A stretch of 12,271 bases of DNA from Desulfobacteraceae bacterium (GTDB taxonomy: Bacteria > Desulfobacterota > DSM-4660 > Desulfatiglandales > Desulfatiglandaceae), in assembly GCA_011048855.1 (NCBI GenBank), contig DSCZ01000213.1:1-12271 (forward strand), written 5' to 3'. The position numbers and the translations under genes were made by a program. The notes under the pieces were generated by a model, which worked only from the letters and a program-made list of their open reading frames with translations, had not been told where the DNA came from and ran no database searches. This document shows, in pieces, positions 1-5,670 of the stretch. The number at the start of each line of letters is the position of its first letter. Positions within the stretch are counted from its first letter, which is position 1.

Positions 1-150
1 GTGGATGATATGGTGCAGGATCCCGTCTGCGGCACATATGTTCCGTTAAGGGAGGCTTATCAAAGAGTGATTGACGGTAAAGTCCATTATTTTTGCAGTG
101 AACGATGCGCCGATCTTTTTATGGAACAGCACGGGCGCCGACAGTCGTGA
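1..150 (+). CDS. YHS/TRASH-like metal-binding protein, C-terminal part (5' truncated)
   Basis: The frame is open from the first base to a TGA at 148-150, giving 49 residues. It contains DPVCG (Cys at codon 10) and a YFCSERC segment (Cys at codons 32 and 36), a cysteine pattern typical of small YHS or TRASH-like domains that bind a metal ion. Proteins of the PP0621 type carry an N-terminal membrane helix followed by this kind of tail. The VDDM residues before DPVCG suggest this is such a tail, with the rest lying upstream of the window. An internal ATG at 10-12 could also start a 46-residue protein, but no Shine-Dalgarno is visible because the window begins here. It ends 28 bases before the transaldolase gene on the same strand and may share its transcript. 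The family assignment is moderately sure; the biological role is unknown. Confidence 0.6.
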   Translation: MDDMVQDPVCGTYVPLREAYQRVIDGKVHYFCSERCADLFMEQHGRRQS

Positions 151-178
151 AAAGCCGGTGTTGTGGAAAGGAATGAGA

Positions 179-823
179 ATGAAATTTTTTATCGATACCG
201 CGAACGTGGAGGAGATCAGGAAAGCGCATGCCCTTGGAATGGTTGATGGTGTTACGACGAACCCGAGCCTTGCCGCAAAGGAGGGGCGGCCGTTCGAGGA
301 TTTGATTGTTGAAATATGCAGCATGGTCGAAGGTCCGGTGAGTGCGGAGGTGGTCAGCCTGGATGCGGAGGGGATGGTGTCCGAAGCCGAGAAGCTGGCT
401 TCCCTCGCTGAAAACATCGTGGTTAAGATCCCCCTCATCGAGGAGGGCCTGAAGGCGGTACGAGTACTTTCCGAGAAGGATATCTCCACCAATGTAACCC
501 TTTGTTTTTCGCCGCTTCAGGCGCTTGCCGCCGCAAAGGCCGGTGCGAATTTTATCAGCCCTTTCGTTGGAAGGCTGGATGATATTTCGAGCACCGGTAT
601 GGAGCTGGTAGAGCAGATCATCACGATTTACAACAACTACGGGTTTGAAACCGAGGTCATCGTCGCGAGCGTAAGGAACCCGCTCCACGTCCTGGAAGCG
701 GCGCTCATGGGCGCGGATATCGCGACGATACCGTTTAAAGTGATCCAGCAGATTGTCAAACACCCCTTAACCAATATAGGGCTGGAGAAGTTTCTCGCGG
801 ACTGGAAAAAACTGGAGAAGTAA
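179..823 (+). CDS. tal: Transaldolase / fructose-6-phosphate aldolase family protein (TalC type)
   Basis: A 214-residue class I aldolase of the small transaldolase (TalC/FSA) family, which moves or releases dihydroxyacetone units between sugar phosphates in the cytosolic non-oxidative pentose phosphate pathway. Visible signatures are FIDTAN at residues 4-9 (Asp6), TTNPSL at 26-31 (Asn28), VVKIP at 81-85 with the Schiff-base lysine at Lys83, then [11 protein letters not shown] and [10 protein letters not shown]. The length matches the family's usual 214-220 residues. ATG 179 is chosen because AAAGGA at 167-172 lies 6 bases upstream. The in-frame ATG at 173 directly abuts that site, and a start at 71 would add an unrelated extension inside the preceding gene. 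The stop lies 2 bases before the next ATG, so the two genes are probably co-transcribed. Transaldolase and fructose-6-phosphate aldolase cannot be told apart with certainty here. Confidence 0.93.
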   Translation: MKFFIDTANVEEIRKAHALGMVDGVTTNPSLAAKEGRPFEDLIVEICSMVEGPVSAEVVSLDAEGMVSEAEKLASLAENIVVKIPLIEEGLKAVRVLSEKDISTNVTLCFSPLQALAAAKAGANFISPFVGRLDDISSTGMELVEQIITIYNNYGFETEVIVASVRNPLHVLEAALMGADIATIPFKVIQQIVKHPLTNIGLEKFLADWKKLEK

Positions 824-825
824 AA

Positions 826-1407
826 ATGCCGTTGATCGCGGCTTTTGCTTGTATGGTGACCATGATTACGGCCATGTTGTTCTCGACTGTGACTGCCAGG
901 GCCGATATTTACCGGTATGTAGATGGCGAGGGTGTCATCCATTTTTCCAATGTTCCCTCCGACAGCCGCTACACAATCTTTATGCGTGCCGCCAAGAAAG
1001 ACCCTGCTCGCTACATCCGTGACTATGACGATATCATAAGCAGGGCAGCCCATGATTTCGGTGTAGACCGCGCCTTGATCAAGGCTGTTATCAAGGCCGA
1101 ATCCGATTTCAACCATCAGGCCGTGTCCCATAAAGGAGCGCAGGGGTTAATGCAGCTGATGCCGCAAACCGCCCATGTGCTTGATGTCAGAGATCCTTTT
1201 GACCCTGAAGCCAACATTATGGGCGGAACCCGGTATTTGAGCTCTCTGCTCAAACGTTTCAACGGAGACCTTCATCTGGCGCTTGCAGCCTACAATGCCG
1301 GGCCGGAGAGAGTTGAAATGCACCGGGGTGTCCCTCCGTTCAAGGAAACCCGTGGCTTTGTCGACAGGGTCTTGAAATACGTAGGCCACTATGAATCACA
1401 GAACTGA
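826..1407 (+). CDS. Lytic transglycosylase (DUF4124 + SLT domain), exported
   Basis: A 193-residue murein-cleaving enzyme that cuts the glycan strand with formation of 1,6-anhydro-muramic acid in the periplasm. Residues 1-26 form a hydrophobic signal peptide ending near TARA-D. Residues 27-53 (DIYRYVDGEGVIHFSNVP) match the small DUF4124 module often found in front of such domains. The Slt/goose-lysozyme-like catalytic domain covers about 66-190, with catalytic Glu92 in IKAESDFN, the GLMQLMP motif at 107-113 and AAYNAGP at 154-160, all intact. GGAGAAG at 814-820 supports ATG 826; later Met codons at 10, 13 and 17 would destroy the signal peptide. It follows the transaldolase by 2 bases. No terminator is evident before the tRNA promoter 36 bases downstream. 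It could be lipid-anchored in other species, but there is no lipobox cysteine here. Confidence 0.92.
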   Translation: MPLIAAFACMVTMITAMLFSTVTARADIYRYVDGEGVIHFSNVPSDSRYTIFMRAAKKDPARYIRDYDDIISRAAHDFGVDRALIKAVIKAESDFNHQAVSHKGAQGLMQLMPQTAHVLDVRDPFDPEANIMGGTRYLSSLLKRFNGDLHLALAAYNAGPERVEMHRGVPPFKETRGFVDRVLKYVGHYESQN

Positions 1408-1443
1408 CCGGAGGCGGTACCAAAAAACGAGAATAAAATTGTA

Positions 1444-1471
1444 TTGACAACAGGCGCTGGAGATGTAAAAT
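1444..1471 (+). promoter_or_regulatory. Sigma-70-type promoter for the tRNA-Gly / tRNA-Cys pair
   Basis: TTGACA at 1444-1449 and TAAAAT at 1466-1471 are separated by 16 bases. The -10 box ends 12 bases before the first base of tRNA-Gly, which fits a stable-RNA promoter with a very short leader. The call rests on consensus match and position only. Confidence 0.7.
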
Positions 1472-1483
1472 AAATTTTTGAGT

Positions 1484-1559
1484 GCGGGAATAGCTCAGCT
1501 GGTAGAGCCCCACGTTGCCAACGTGGTTGTCGCGGGTTCAAGTCCCGTTTCCCGCTCCA
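1484..1559 (+). tRNA. tRNA-Gly (anticodon GCC)
   Basis: A 76-base cloverleaf with encoded CCA. Acceptor arms are 1484-1490 (GCGGGAA) and 1549-1555 (TTCCCGC). The D stem is 1493-1496/1505-1508. The anticodon stem is 1510-1514/1522-1526, with loop TTGCCAA and anticodon GCC at 1517-1519. The T stem is 1532-1536/1544-1548. The discriminator is T1556 and CCA is 1557-1559. It reads GGC and GGU glycine codons. It is followed 17 bases later by tRNA-Cys and probably shares a transcript with it. Confidence 0.97.
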
Positions 1560-1576
1560 TTTCGAAAAAAGAGGAA

Positions 1577-1651
1577 GGCGGCATAGCCAAGTGGTAAGGC
1601 AGCGGTCTGCAAAACCGTTATTCACCGGTTCGAATCCGGTTGCCGCCTCCA
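1577..1651 (+). tRNA. tRNA-Cys (anticodon GCA)
   Basis: A 75-base cloverleaf with encoded CCA. Acceptor arms are 1577-1583 (GGCGGCA) and 1641-1647 (TGCCGCC). The anticodon stem is 1602-1606/1614-1618, with loop CTGCAAA and anticodon GCA at 1609-1611. CCA is 1649-1651. Its last bases, CCGCCTCCA, recur at 4058-4066 beside a broken integrase, which makes this gene the likely integration target of the element at 1643-4119. The tRNA itself is intact, as expected when an integrating element restores its target. Confidence 0.97.
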
Positions 1652-1703
1652 GATATGAATAAAGGGTCTGCAAGGATAACAGTCATCCTGCAGCCCTTTT
1701 TTT
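1643..1703 (+). repeat. Left end of putative relic element (attL-like: tRNA-Cys tail plus terminator)
   Basis: This stretch and 4058-4119 form an imperfect direct repeat. They share CCGCCTCCAG exactly, then an A/T-rich spacer (8 versus 10 bases). The left hairpin arm follows with one C/T difference, then a slightly different loop, an identical right arm CATCCTGCAGCCC and seven T. A tRNA 3' end duplicated at both ends of a segment carrying an integrase remnant is the classical outcome of tyrosine-recombinase integration. The element origin is inference; the repeat is directly visible. Confidence 0.6.
1661..1703 (+). terminator. Rho-independent terminator after tRNA-Cys (left copy of a duplicated hairpin)
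   Basis: The arm at 1661-1677 pairs with 1685-1699 through GGG/CCC, CTGCA/TGCAG and GGAT/ATCC, with one bulged T and one bulged A on the left arm. Seven T follow at 1697-1703. It ends the tRNA transcript. It also faces the 3' end of the minus-strand diguanylate cyclase. A nearly identical hairpin with the same two bulges lies at 4078-4119. Confidence 0.85.
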
Positions 1704-1776
1704 ATGATCATTGCCGGCACTACAAAAGGTTCGCAATATTGTATACCCCTTTGTCAAACCAGGAAAGATGCAGGGG

Positions 1777-3240
1777 TCAGCGATAACAGGGCCGTGCAAC
1801 TTCTATTCGATTACGGCCCAGGTTTTTCGCATCGTAGAGGGCCTGGTCGGCAACCCTGATGAGACCGTCAATCCCTCGATTTTCGGTGAATTCGGCCATC
1901 CCGAAACTCGCGGTTATCCGTATTTCTTTTCCTGCGAAATAATAGGGTGAATCGGCTATGCGCCTGCGTATTTTTTCACCCACCACAAGGCCGCCTTCCA
2001 GGTCGGTGTCCGGGAGCAAGATCATGAATTCCTCACCACCCCACCGGCCCACAGAGTCCTGGCCACGCAGCATGCTCTTTATACGAACACTCGTCTCGAT
2101 CAGGATACTGTCTCCCGCATTATGCCCTTGGGTATCGTTCACTGACTTAAAGTGATCCAAGTCTATCATGAAAACCACGAATGGAGACTTGCTCCTCCTG
2201 TTTCGTACGGCCTCTTGCTCGAGTCTTTCCTCCATGGCGCGGCGATTGAGCAATCTGGTCAGAGGGTCGGTGTTGGCGGCTTCCTGTAGGGCATTTTGGG
2301 CACTGATGCGTTTAGCTATCTCGTATCTCAGTTTGTCATTGATTTGCTTGAGGTCGCTGGTGCGTTGCTCCACCCGGATCTGCAGTTCGTCCCTGGACTG
2401 GCGAAGGGCCTCGAAAGCCTCGCGTTGTTTCTGTTCGGAAAGATACAAGGCGGTGGACATGTCGTTAAATGCGGTGATCAGCTGATCCAGTTCGTCATTG
2501 GTATGGGCCTCGATCCGTTCACCCAACCTCCCGGCCGTGATGGCAGTACACTTGCCTATGGACAGTCGGATGGGTGCCATGAAACGGGCGGCCAGATACC
2601 TGGCGAAGAAAAAGGCCAGGACTATTGATGTTATCAAGGAAAAAATAGCCGAAATCTGAAGACTTCTTTTTTTGCTGCGCACCTTGTCCGCTCGCATATC
2701 GATTCCCACCAGGTATTCACCCACCCCGTTTTTTATGGGTGCGTAGCCTGAAAGAAAGGATCCCCATTCGTCCGTGTTTATAATGTCATCAACCGCAGCC
2801 CCGGTAAATCCCTTTATCATTTCCGGAAGAATGACATCATATTCCTGTCCCGGAGGAGCTTGTTTATCCGTCTCATCGGAGTCGATTACGAAGAAGATCT
2901 TCTCGCCCTCCTGTCTCATCACATAAAGAAAGGCGATGTCGGGATTCATTCGACGCAACATGCGAAGAGTCTGAAGGTTGCGGAGATAAGACGGATCCGT
3001 CACGGCGGAAGCTTGGGTGATATGCCGGAGTTCATTGGCATCTATGGATTGGCTTATCAACGCAGCACTCGCCTGAAGCCGTTCCTTCAGCCCTTTCATC
3101 AGGCTTTCCGCGGCACTCATATAAAAATAGCTCCCTGCAGTACCCAGGACAAGAAGCACCGTAAGCAGGTGGCTCAAAAAAAGCTTCGCACGAACTGAAA
3201 TGCGAAAAGCTCTTTTCCTTTTGGATATGAAATCCTTCAT
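1777..3240 (-). CDS. Membrane-bound diguanylate cyclase (Cache-like sensor, HAMP, GGDEF)
   Basis: Predicted to make cyclic di-GMP from two GTP in response to an extracytoplasmic signal. Residue numbers here count from the upstream GTG at 3267; subtract 9 for the chosen start. TM1 is about 27-50. A periplasmic single-Cache-like domain covers about 51-200, with YVM..GEKIFFVIDSD and DEWGSFLSGYAPI typical of such sensors. TM2 is about 205-225 and HAMP about 222-275, followed by a coiled coil at about 278-330. The GGDEF domain is about 331-490, with the active site GGEEF at 410-414 and an RGQD product-inhibition I-site at 401-404. An active, feedback-inhibited enzyme is therefore expected. ATG at 3240 is preferred over the GTG at 3267, because GGAG lies 12 bases before it and nothing precedes the GTG. 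It lies inside the putative tRNA-Cys element as likely cargo. No partner effector is nearby. Confidence 0.93.
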   Translation of the reverse strand: MKDFISKRKRAFRISVRAKLFLSHLLTVLLVLGTAGSYFYMSAAESLMKGLKERLQASAALISQSIDANELRHITQASAVTDPSYLRNLQTLRMLRRMNPDIAFLYVMRQEGEKIFFVIDSDETDKQAPPGQEYDVILPEMIKGFTGAAVDDIINTDEWGSFLSGYAPIKNGVGEYLVGIDMRADKVRSKKRSLQISAIFSLITSIVLAFFFARYLAARFMAPIRLSIGKCTAITAGRLGERIEAHTNDELDQLITAFNDMSTALYLSEQKQREAFEALRQSRDELQIRVEQRTSDLKQINDKLRYEIAKRISAQNALQEAANTDPLTRLLNRRAMEERLEQEAVRNRRSKSPFVVFMIDLDHFKSVNDTQGHNAGDSILIETSVRIKSMLRGQDSVGRWGGEEFMILLPDTDLEGGLVVGEKIRRRIADSPYYFAGKEIRITASFGMAEFTENRGIDGLIRVADQALYDAKNLGRNRIEVARPCYR

Positions 3241-3627
3241 TACAGACCAGTTCTCCGCACCGCGCACTAGATTACAACGAAATCATGGTGGTTGTGCAGG
3301 TAGCATTTGATCGTACGGGCGAAATAATCCTCACAACCCCTGCGACATTTAAGGTCGGATCGGATATCAAAAAAAAGATCATCGGAAGTGATCAAAAGGG
3401 CATTCAACATACCGAGCTACCTTGCAGTTTCGAAATATTTTTCAATATTAAAATGAAATTATTTAAAAATTGAGATGCGGAACCATAGAAAAAACTTGTG
3501 TTACACGTCAACAGAATAATGATTTGAAAAGAAATTGTCCAGCATAGAACTCTCAACGAGGTAAATTAAAAATGTTTAAATCGTAAACCGGTCGCCTCCG
3601 TGAACGGCAATTCATTTTCCCTTCGAT
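3241..3627. other. A/T-rich non-coding stretch between the diguanylate cyclase and the integrase remnant
   Basis: No convincing gene is seen. A 62-codon open frame at 3285-3473 has no good Shine-Dalgarno and no recognisable motif. The segment 3425-3575 is distinctly more A/T-rich than its surroundings and contains AATATT palindromes. It should hold the promoter of the minus-strand cyclase, but no box pair there is good enough to call. It may also contain the decayed N-terminus of the integrase, since the recognisable integrase begins only at 3628. Confidence 0.5.
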
Positions 3628-4079
3628 ATGGTTATATCAAAGACCATCGCCAGGGAACGGGAGGCGAAATTCAAGCAGGAGGTCCGGGAAGGCAAGCACC
3701 AGCAGAAGGCGCGCCGGATCAAGTTTGAAGTCTTCGCGGAGAAGTACCTCGAAAACGCCAGGGTGAACAAAAGACCTTCATCGGCAAAACGAAACCAAGT
3801 GTCCGTTGGTCAGCTGATGCCGTTTTTCAGGGGTCAGTTGATAGGATCATTGTTGCCTTCCAGGTGGAACAGTACAAGAAGGCCATGAGAGACGGAGGCG
3901 CGTCTCCGGCCACAGTAAACCGTGATGTGGCTTACCTCCGGAACATGATGAACATTGCGGTTGATTGGGGATATTTACGGGTGAATCCTCTTTCCAGAAT
4001 AAAGATGATCCGGGAGGATAATGAAAAGATGTGGTGCCTCTCATACGAGGAAGAGGTCCGCCTCCAGGAGATAAATTAA
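3628..4079 (+). pseudogene. Tyrosine recombinase / phage integrase remnant, frameshifted and lacking its catalytic domain
   Basis: Two frames together give the N-terminal part of a tyrosine integrase. Frame one (3628 to about 3840) reads SKTIAREREAKFKQEVREGK and then FEVFAEKYLENARVNK, the usual linker and start of the SAM-like core-binding domain, up to MPFFRGQLI. A frameshift near 3840 moves to the frame that continues FQVEQYKKAMRDGGASPATVNRD, then LRNMMNIAVDWGYLRVNPL and EEEVRLQ. At exactly CCGCCTCCAG (4058-4067) integrase homology stops, and a TAA follows at 4077-4079. The whole catalytic domain (Arg, His-x-x-Arg, Tyr), about 180 residues, is missing, as is the extreme N-terminus. It cannot be active. 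It is the best evidence that the 1643-4119 segment arrived by integration and has since decayed. Confidence 0.85.
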
Positions 4080-4119
4080 AGGGTTTGCAAGGATGCAGCC
4101 ATCCTGCAGCCCTTTTTTT
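4058..4119 (+). repeat. Right end of putative relic element (attR-like direct repeat)
   Basis: Matches 1643-1703: identical CCGCCTCCAG, a short A/T-rich spacer, then the same bulged hairpin and seven T. In the pre-integration chromosome this copy would be the native terminator between tRNA-Cys and the convergent HcyBio gene. The first ten bases also read in frame with the integrase (VRLQ). The end may therefore be a deletion joint at microhomology rather than an intact attachment site. Confidence 0.55.
4078..4119 (+). terminator. Hairpin terminator (right copy), possibly bidirectional
   Basis: The left arm is 4078-4094 and the right arm 4101-4115, with GGG/CCC, TTGCA/TGCAG (one G-T pair) and GGAT/ATCC, and seven T at 4113-4119. 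It would stop any transcript from the integrase side. Read on the other strand it is followed by CTTTAATTT, and it may help end the minus-strand HcyBio transcript, whose stop codon is 60 bases away. Confidence 0.75.
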
Positions 4120-4178
4120 GTTTCTAATCTGTGTGGCATGGTGAATTTAATAGGGGGCATCACCAATTTCCGGCTCTC

Positions 4179-5360
4179 TTATTTCAGGTGCGACACAGAG
4201 GGCAACATCACCTGGGGTTCGGTCAGCAGAAAACTCCCTTCCTGGATCCAGTCTTTTAGAATCTTTGCGATTTCCACCGCCCTCGAATATGAAGAAAGAG
4301 GGACTGTCGGGATATCCTTCCCGTTCAAATGGATTGTGCCGCTTTTGAGTTGTGCGTAGTTTACCTCGGCAAGGGGCTTTGCCTCTCCTCGAGGGTAATC
4401 TCTGCCGTAGTCAACTACCTGCGTAAAAATTTCTTCATCGGATACACCGGTGAAACGGGCGATGTCTTCGCTTAAAACAGGAATCGGCACGCCGATGCCC
4501 ACTGCCAGCGAGCAGCCGTATCCGAGTATGCTGACTCCGATCACCCATCGTGGATCCATCTGTTTCATGTCTCCGGTGACCATCAGTGTTCCGGCCGGCC
4601 TTCGCGGAGTACCACCGGGGGCTCTTTCCGCATCTGGCTTGTGCTGAGTTCCGGGGCCTATAACATAGCCCCGGGCTCCGCCCAGGAAGATGCGTGTCCC
4701 CAGCCCTATGGTCAGATAATAAGGGTCGTTCATCAATGGGCTCATCTCTCCTGACGTGGAATAATTTGCGTTTCCGGCCGCGGGCTTGAGTACACCCATA
4801 TAGGTGTAGATGGTCTTACGCGTCAGGTTTACCGCGCAGTTGTAATTCTGGTACGCGTTCCTGGGGTTGAGCAGCATAGCATAGGGCAGATCTTCAAGTA
4901 CCACTTTCTTCCTGATTTCCCGGTTCGGATAGCAGTCTGTGCCGTAGGCCGTGGCACGCAACTCCACCTTCTTCCCTGCTATAAGGTCGTGGATCACATG
5001 GCCGCCACCGTATTTGAACTGACCCGGATGGATCACATTCAATGGATCGTTTTCGGCTGGTTCGGTCGCTCCGATGTAGGCGTCCACCGCTGCCAGTCCT
5101 GCATAGGCGGAGACGTCATTAAACCAGACTTTGGCCGCCTTAAGGGCCGGTTTTACATGTCCGAAATTAATAAAAGCCCCAGAAGAACACATCGGAGCAA
5201 AGGTACCTGTCGTTACAATATCCACCTCCGCAGCCGCTGCTTTTGGACCCCTGCTTTTGACGATTTCGGTCATTTCGTCCGCCGATACAACCACCACATC
5301 GCCTTTGCGGATTTTTTCGTTTATTTGTTGAATTGTCTTTACAGCTTTTCGGCCGGCCAT
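4179..5360 (-). CDS. HcyBio (DUF39) homocysteine biosynthesis protein
   Basis: A 393-residue protein of the DUF39/HcyBio family. Its archaeal relative MA1821 acts with a ferredoxin-domain partner (MA1822) to build homocysteine from aspartate semialdehyde and sulfide, bypassing activated homoserine. Recognisable stretches are DIVTTGTFAPMCSSGAFINF, FGHVKP, YGTDCYPN, GLGTRIFLGGARGYVIGPGTQH and DMKQMDPRW. Cys58 and Cys143 (numbered from the chosen start) probably match the two conserved cysteines reported in the archaeal protein; that correspondence is from memory. No CBS domains follow, unlike the archaeal form, as is common in bacteria. ATG 5360 is chosen because GGAGG precedes it by 5 bases; the in-frame GTG at 5372 overlaps that site. 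The usual partner gene is not in this window, and the gene stands alone. Confidence 0.88.
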   Translation of the reverse strand: MAGRKAVKTIQQINEKIRKGDVVVVSADEMTEIVKSRGPKAAAAEVDIVTTGTFAPMCSSGAFINFGHVKPALKAAKVWFNDVSAYAGLAAVDAYIGATEPAENDPLNVIHPGQFKYGGGHVIHDLIAGKKVELRATAYGTDCYPNREIRKKVVLEDLPYAMLLNPRNAYQNYNCAVNLTRKTIYTYMGVLKPAAGNANYSTSGEMSPLMNDPYYLTIGLGTRIFLGGARGYVIGPGTQHKPDAERAPGGTPRRPAGTLMVTGDMKQMDPRWVIGVSILGYGCSLAVGIGVPIPVLSEDIARFTGVSDEEIFTQVVDYGRDYPRGEAKPLAEVNYAQLKSGTIHLNGKDIPTVPLSSYSRAVEIAKILKDWIQEGSFLLTEPQVMLPSVSHLK

Positions 5361-5400
5361 CAGATCCTCCACTGCCCGTGTGATTTTGCTTTCTGGAAAA

Positions 5401-5452
5401 TGACAATCCAGAAGTTGTCACGGAGTGTACTTCACTGCAACCGCAGTGACAA
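5401..5452 (-). promoter_or_regulatory. Candidate HcyBio promoter overlapped by palindromes
   Basis: On the minus strand TTGTCA (5447-5452) and TACACT (5424-5429) are 17 bases apart, a plausible sigma-70 promoter starting near 5417 with a leader of about 57 bases. Three inverted repeats coincide with it. TCACTGC/GCAGTGA at 5432-5438/5443-5449 lies between the boxes. TGACAA/TTGTCA at 5401-5406/5415-5420 lies over the start. TTGTCAC/GTGACAA at 5415-5421/5446-5452 brackets the -10. Such placement suggests repressor operators, but no regulator is identified. Confidence 0.45.
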
Positions 5453-5542
5453 ATAAAAAAATGGTGCCTGTGAATTTCAGGGGAGGTGGGATCCCCTTTG
5501 CAAAAATCTTGATGCGTTTGTAAAAAATACCATCTTCGCTTT

Positions 5543-5656
5543 ATCGGCGTCGGGGTCGGGATCGGTATCGGGATCGAAAAGCCCGCCGATCAACGTCCGA
5601 TACCGATACCGATTCCGACTATGAGGGACATTGTTGTTCCAGCCTCTTACGACGCC
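5543..5656. repeat. Degenerate hexamer (GGTATC/GATACC) inverted repeat, about 50 bases beyond the 3' end of lnt
   Basis: Left arm 5555-5576 is built from units like TCGGGA, TCGGTA and TCGGGA. Right arm 5598-5619 is its reverse complement with two mismatches in 22 bases, one of which would be a G-U pair in RNA. The loop is 21 bases. A further 7-bp pair, GGCGTCG 5546-5552 with CGACGCC 5650-5656, encloses it. It lies 52 to 116 bases past the lnt stop, so lnt mRNA would carry a long hairpin. The open frame across it (PDTDPDPDAD on the minus strand) is a by-product of the repeat. I see no gene in 5361-5670; the remainder holds the HcyBio promoter region and a 6-bp hairpin near 5479-5497. Confidence 0.7.
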
Positions 5657-5670
5657 GTCAATTTTGGTTT

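Noticed and set aside
1745..1777. Hairpin ACCCCT/AGGGGT as terminator of the cyclase gene
   Set aside because: A 6-bp stem with a loop over 20 bases and no T run on the minus strand; the bulged hairpin at 1661-1703 is a better candidate.
3285..3473. 62-codon plus-strand frame upstream of the integrase remnant
   Set aside because: No Shine-Dalgarno, no similarity that I recognise, and it runs through an A/T-rich intergenic region.
5361..5460. A SAM-type riboswitch in front of the HcyBio gene
   Set aside because: The leader from the predicted start is only about 57 bases and shows none of the conserved core of the known SAM riboswitch classes that I could recognise.
5543..5619. CRISPR-like array
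   Set aside because: The units are six bases, degenerate and arranged as an inverted repeat, with no spacers and no cas genes.
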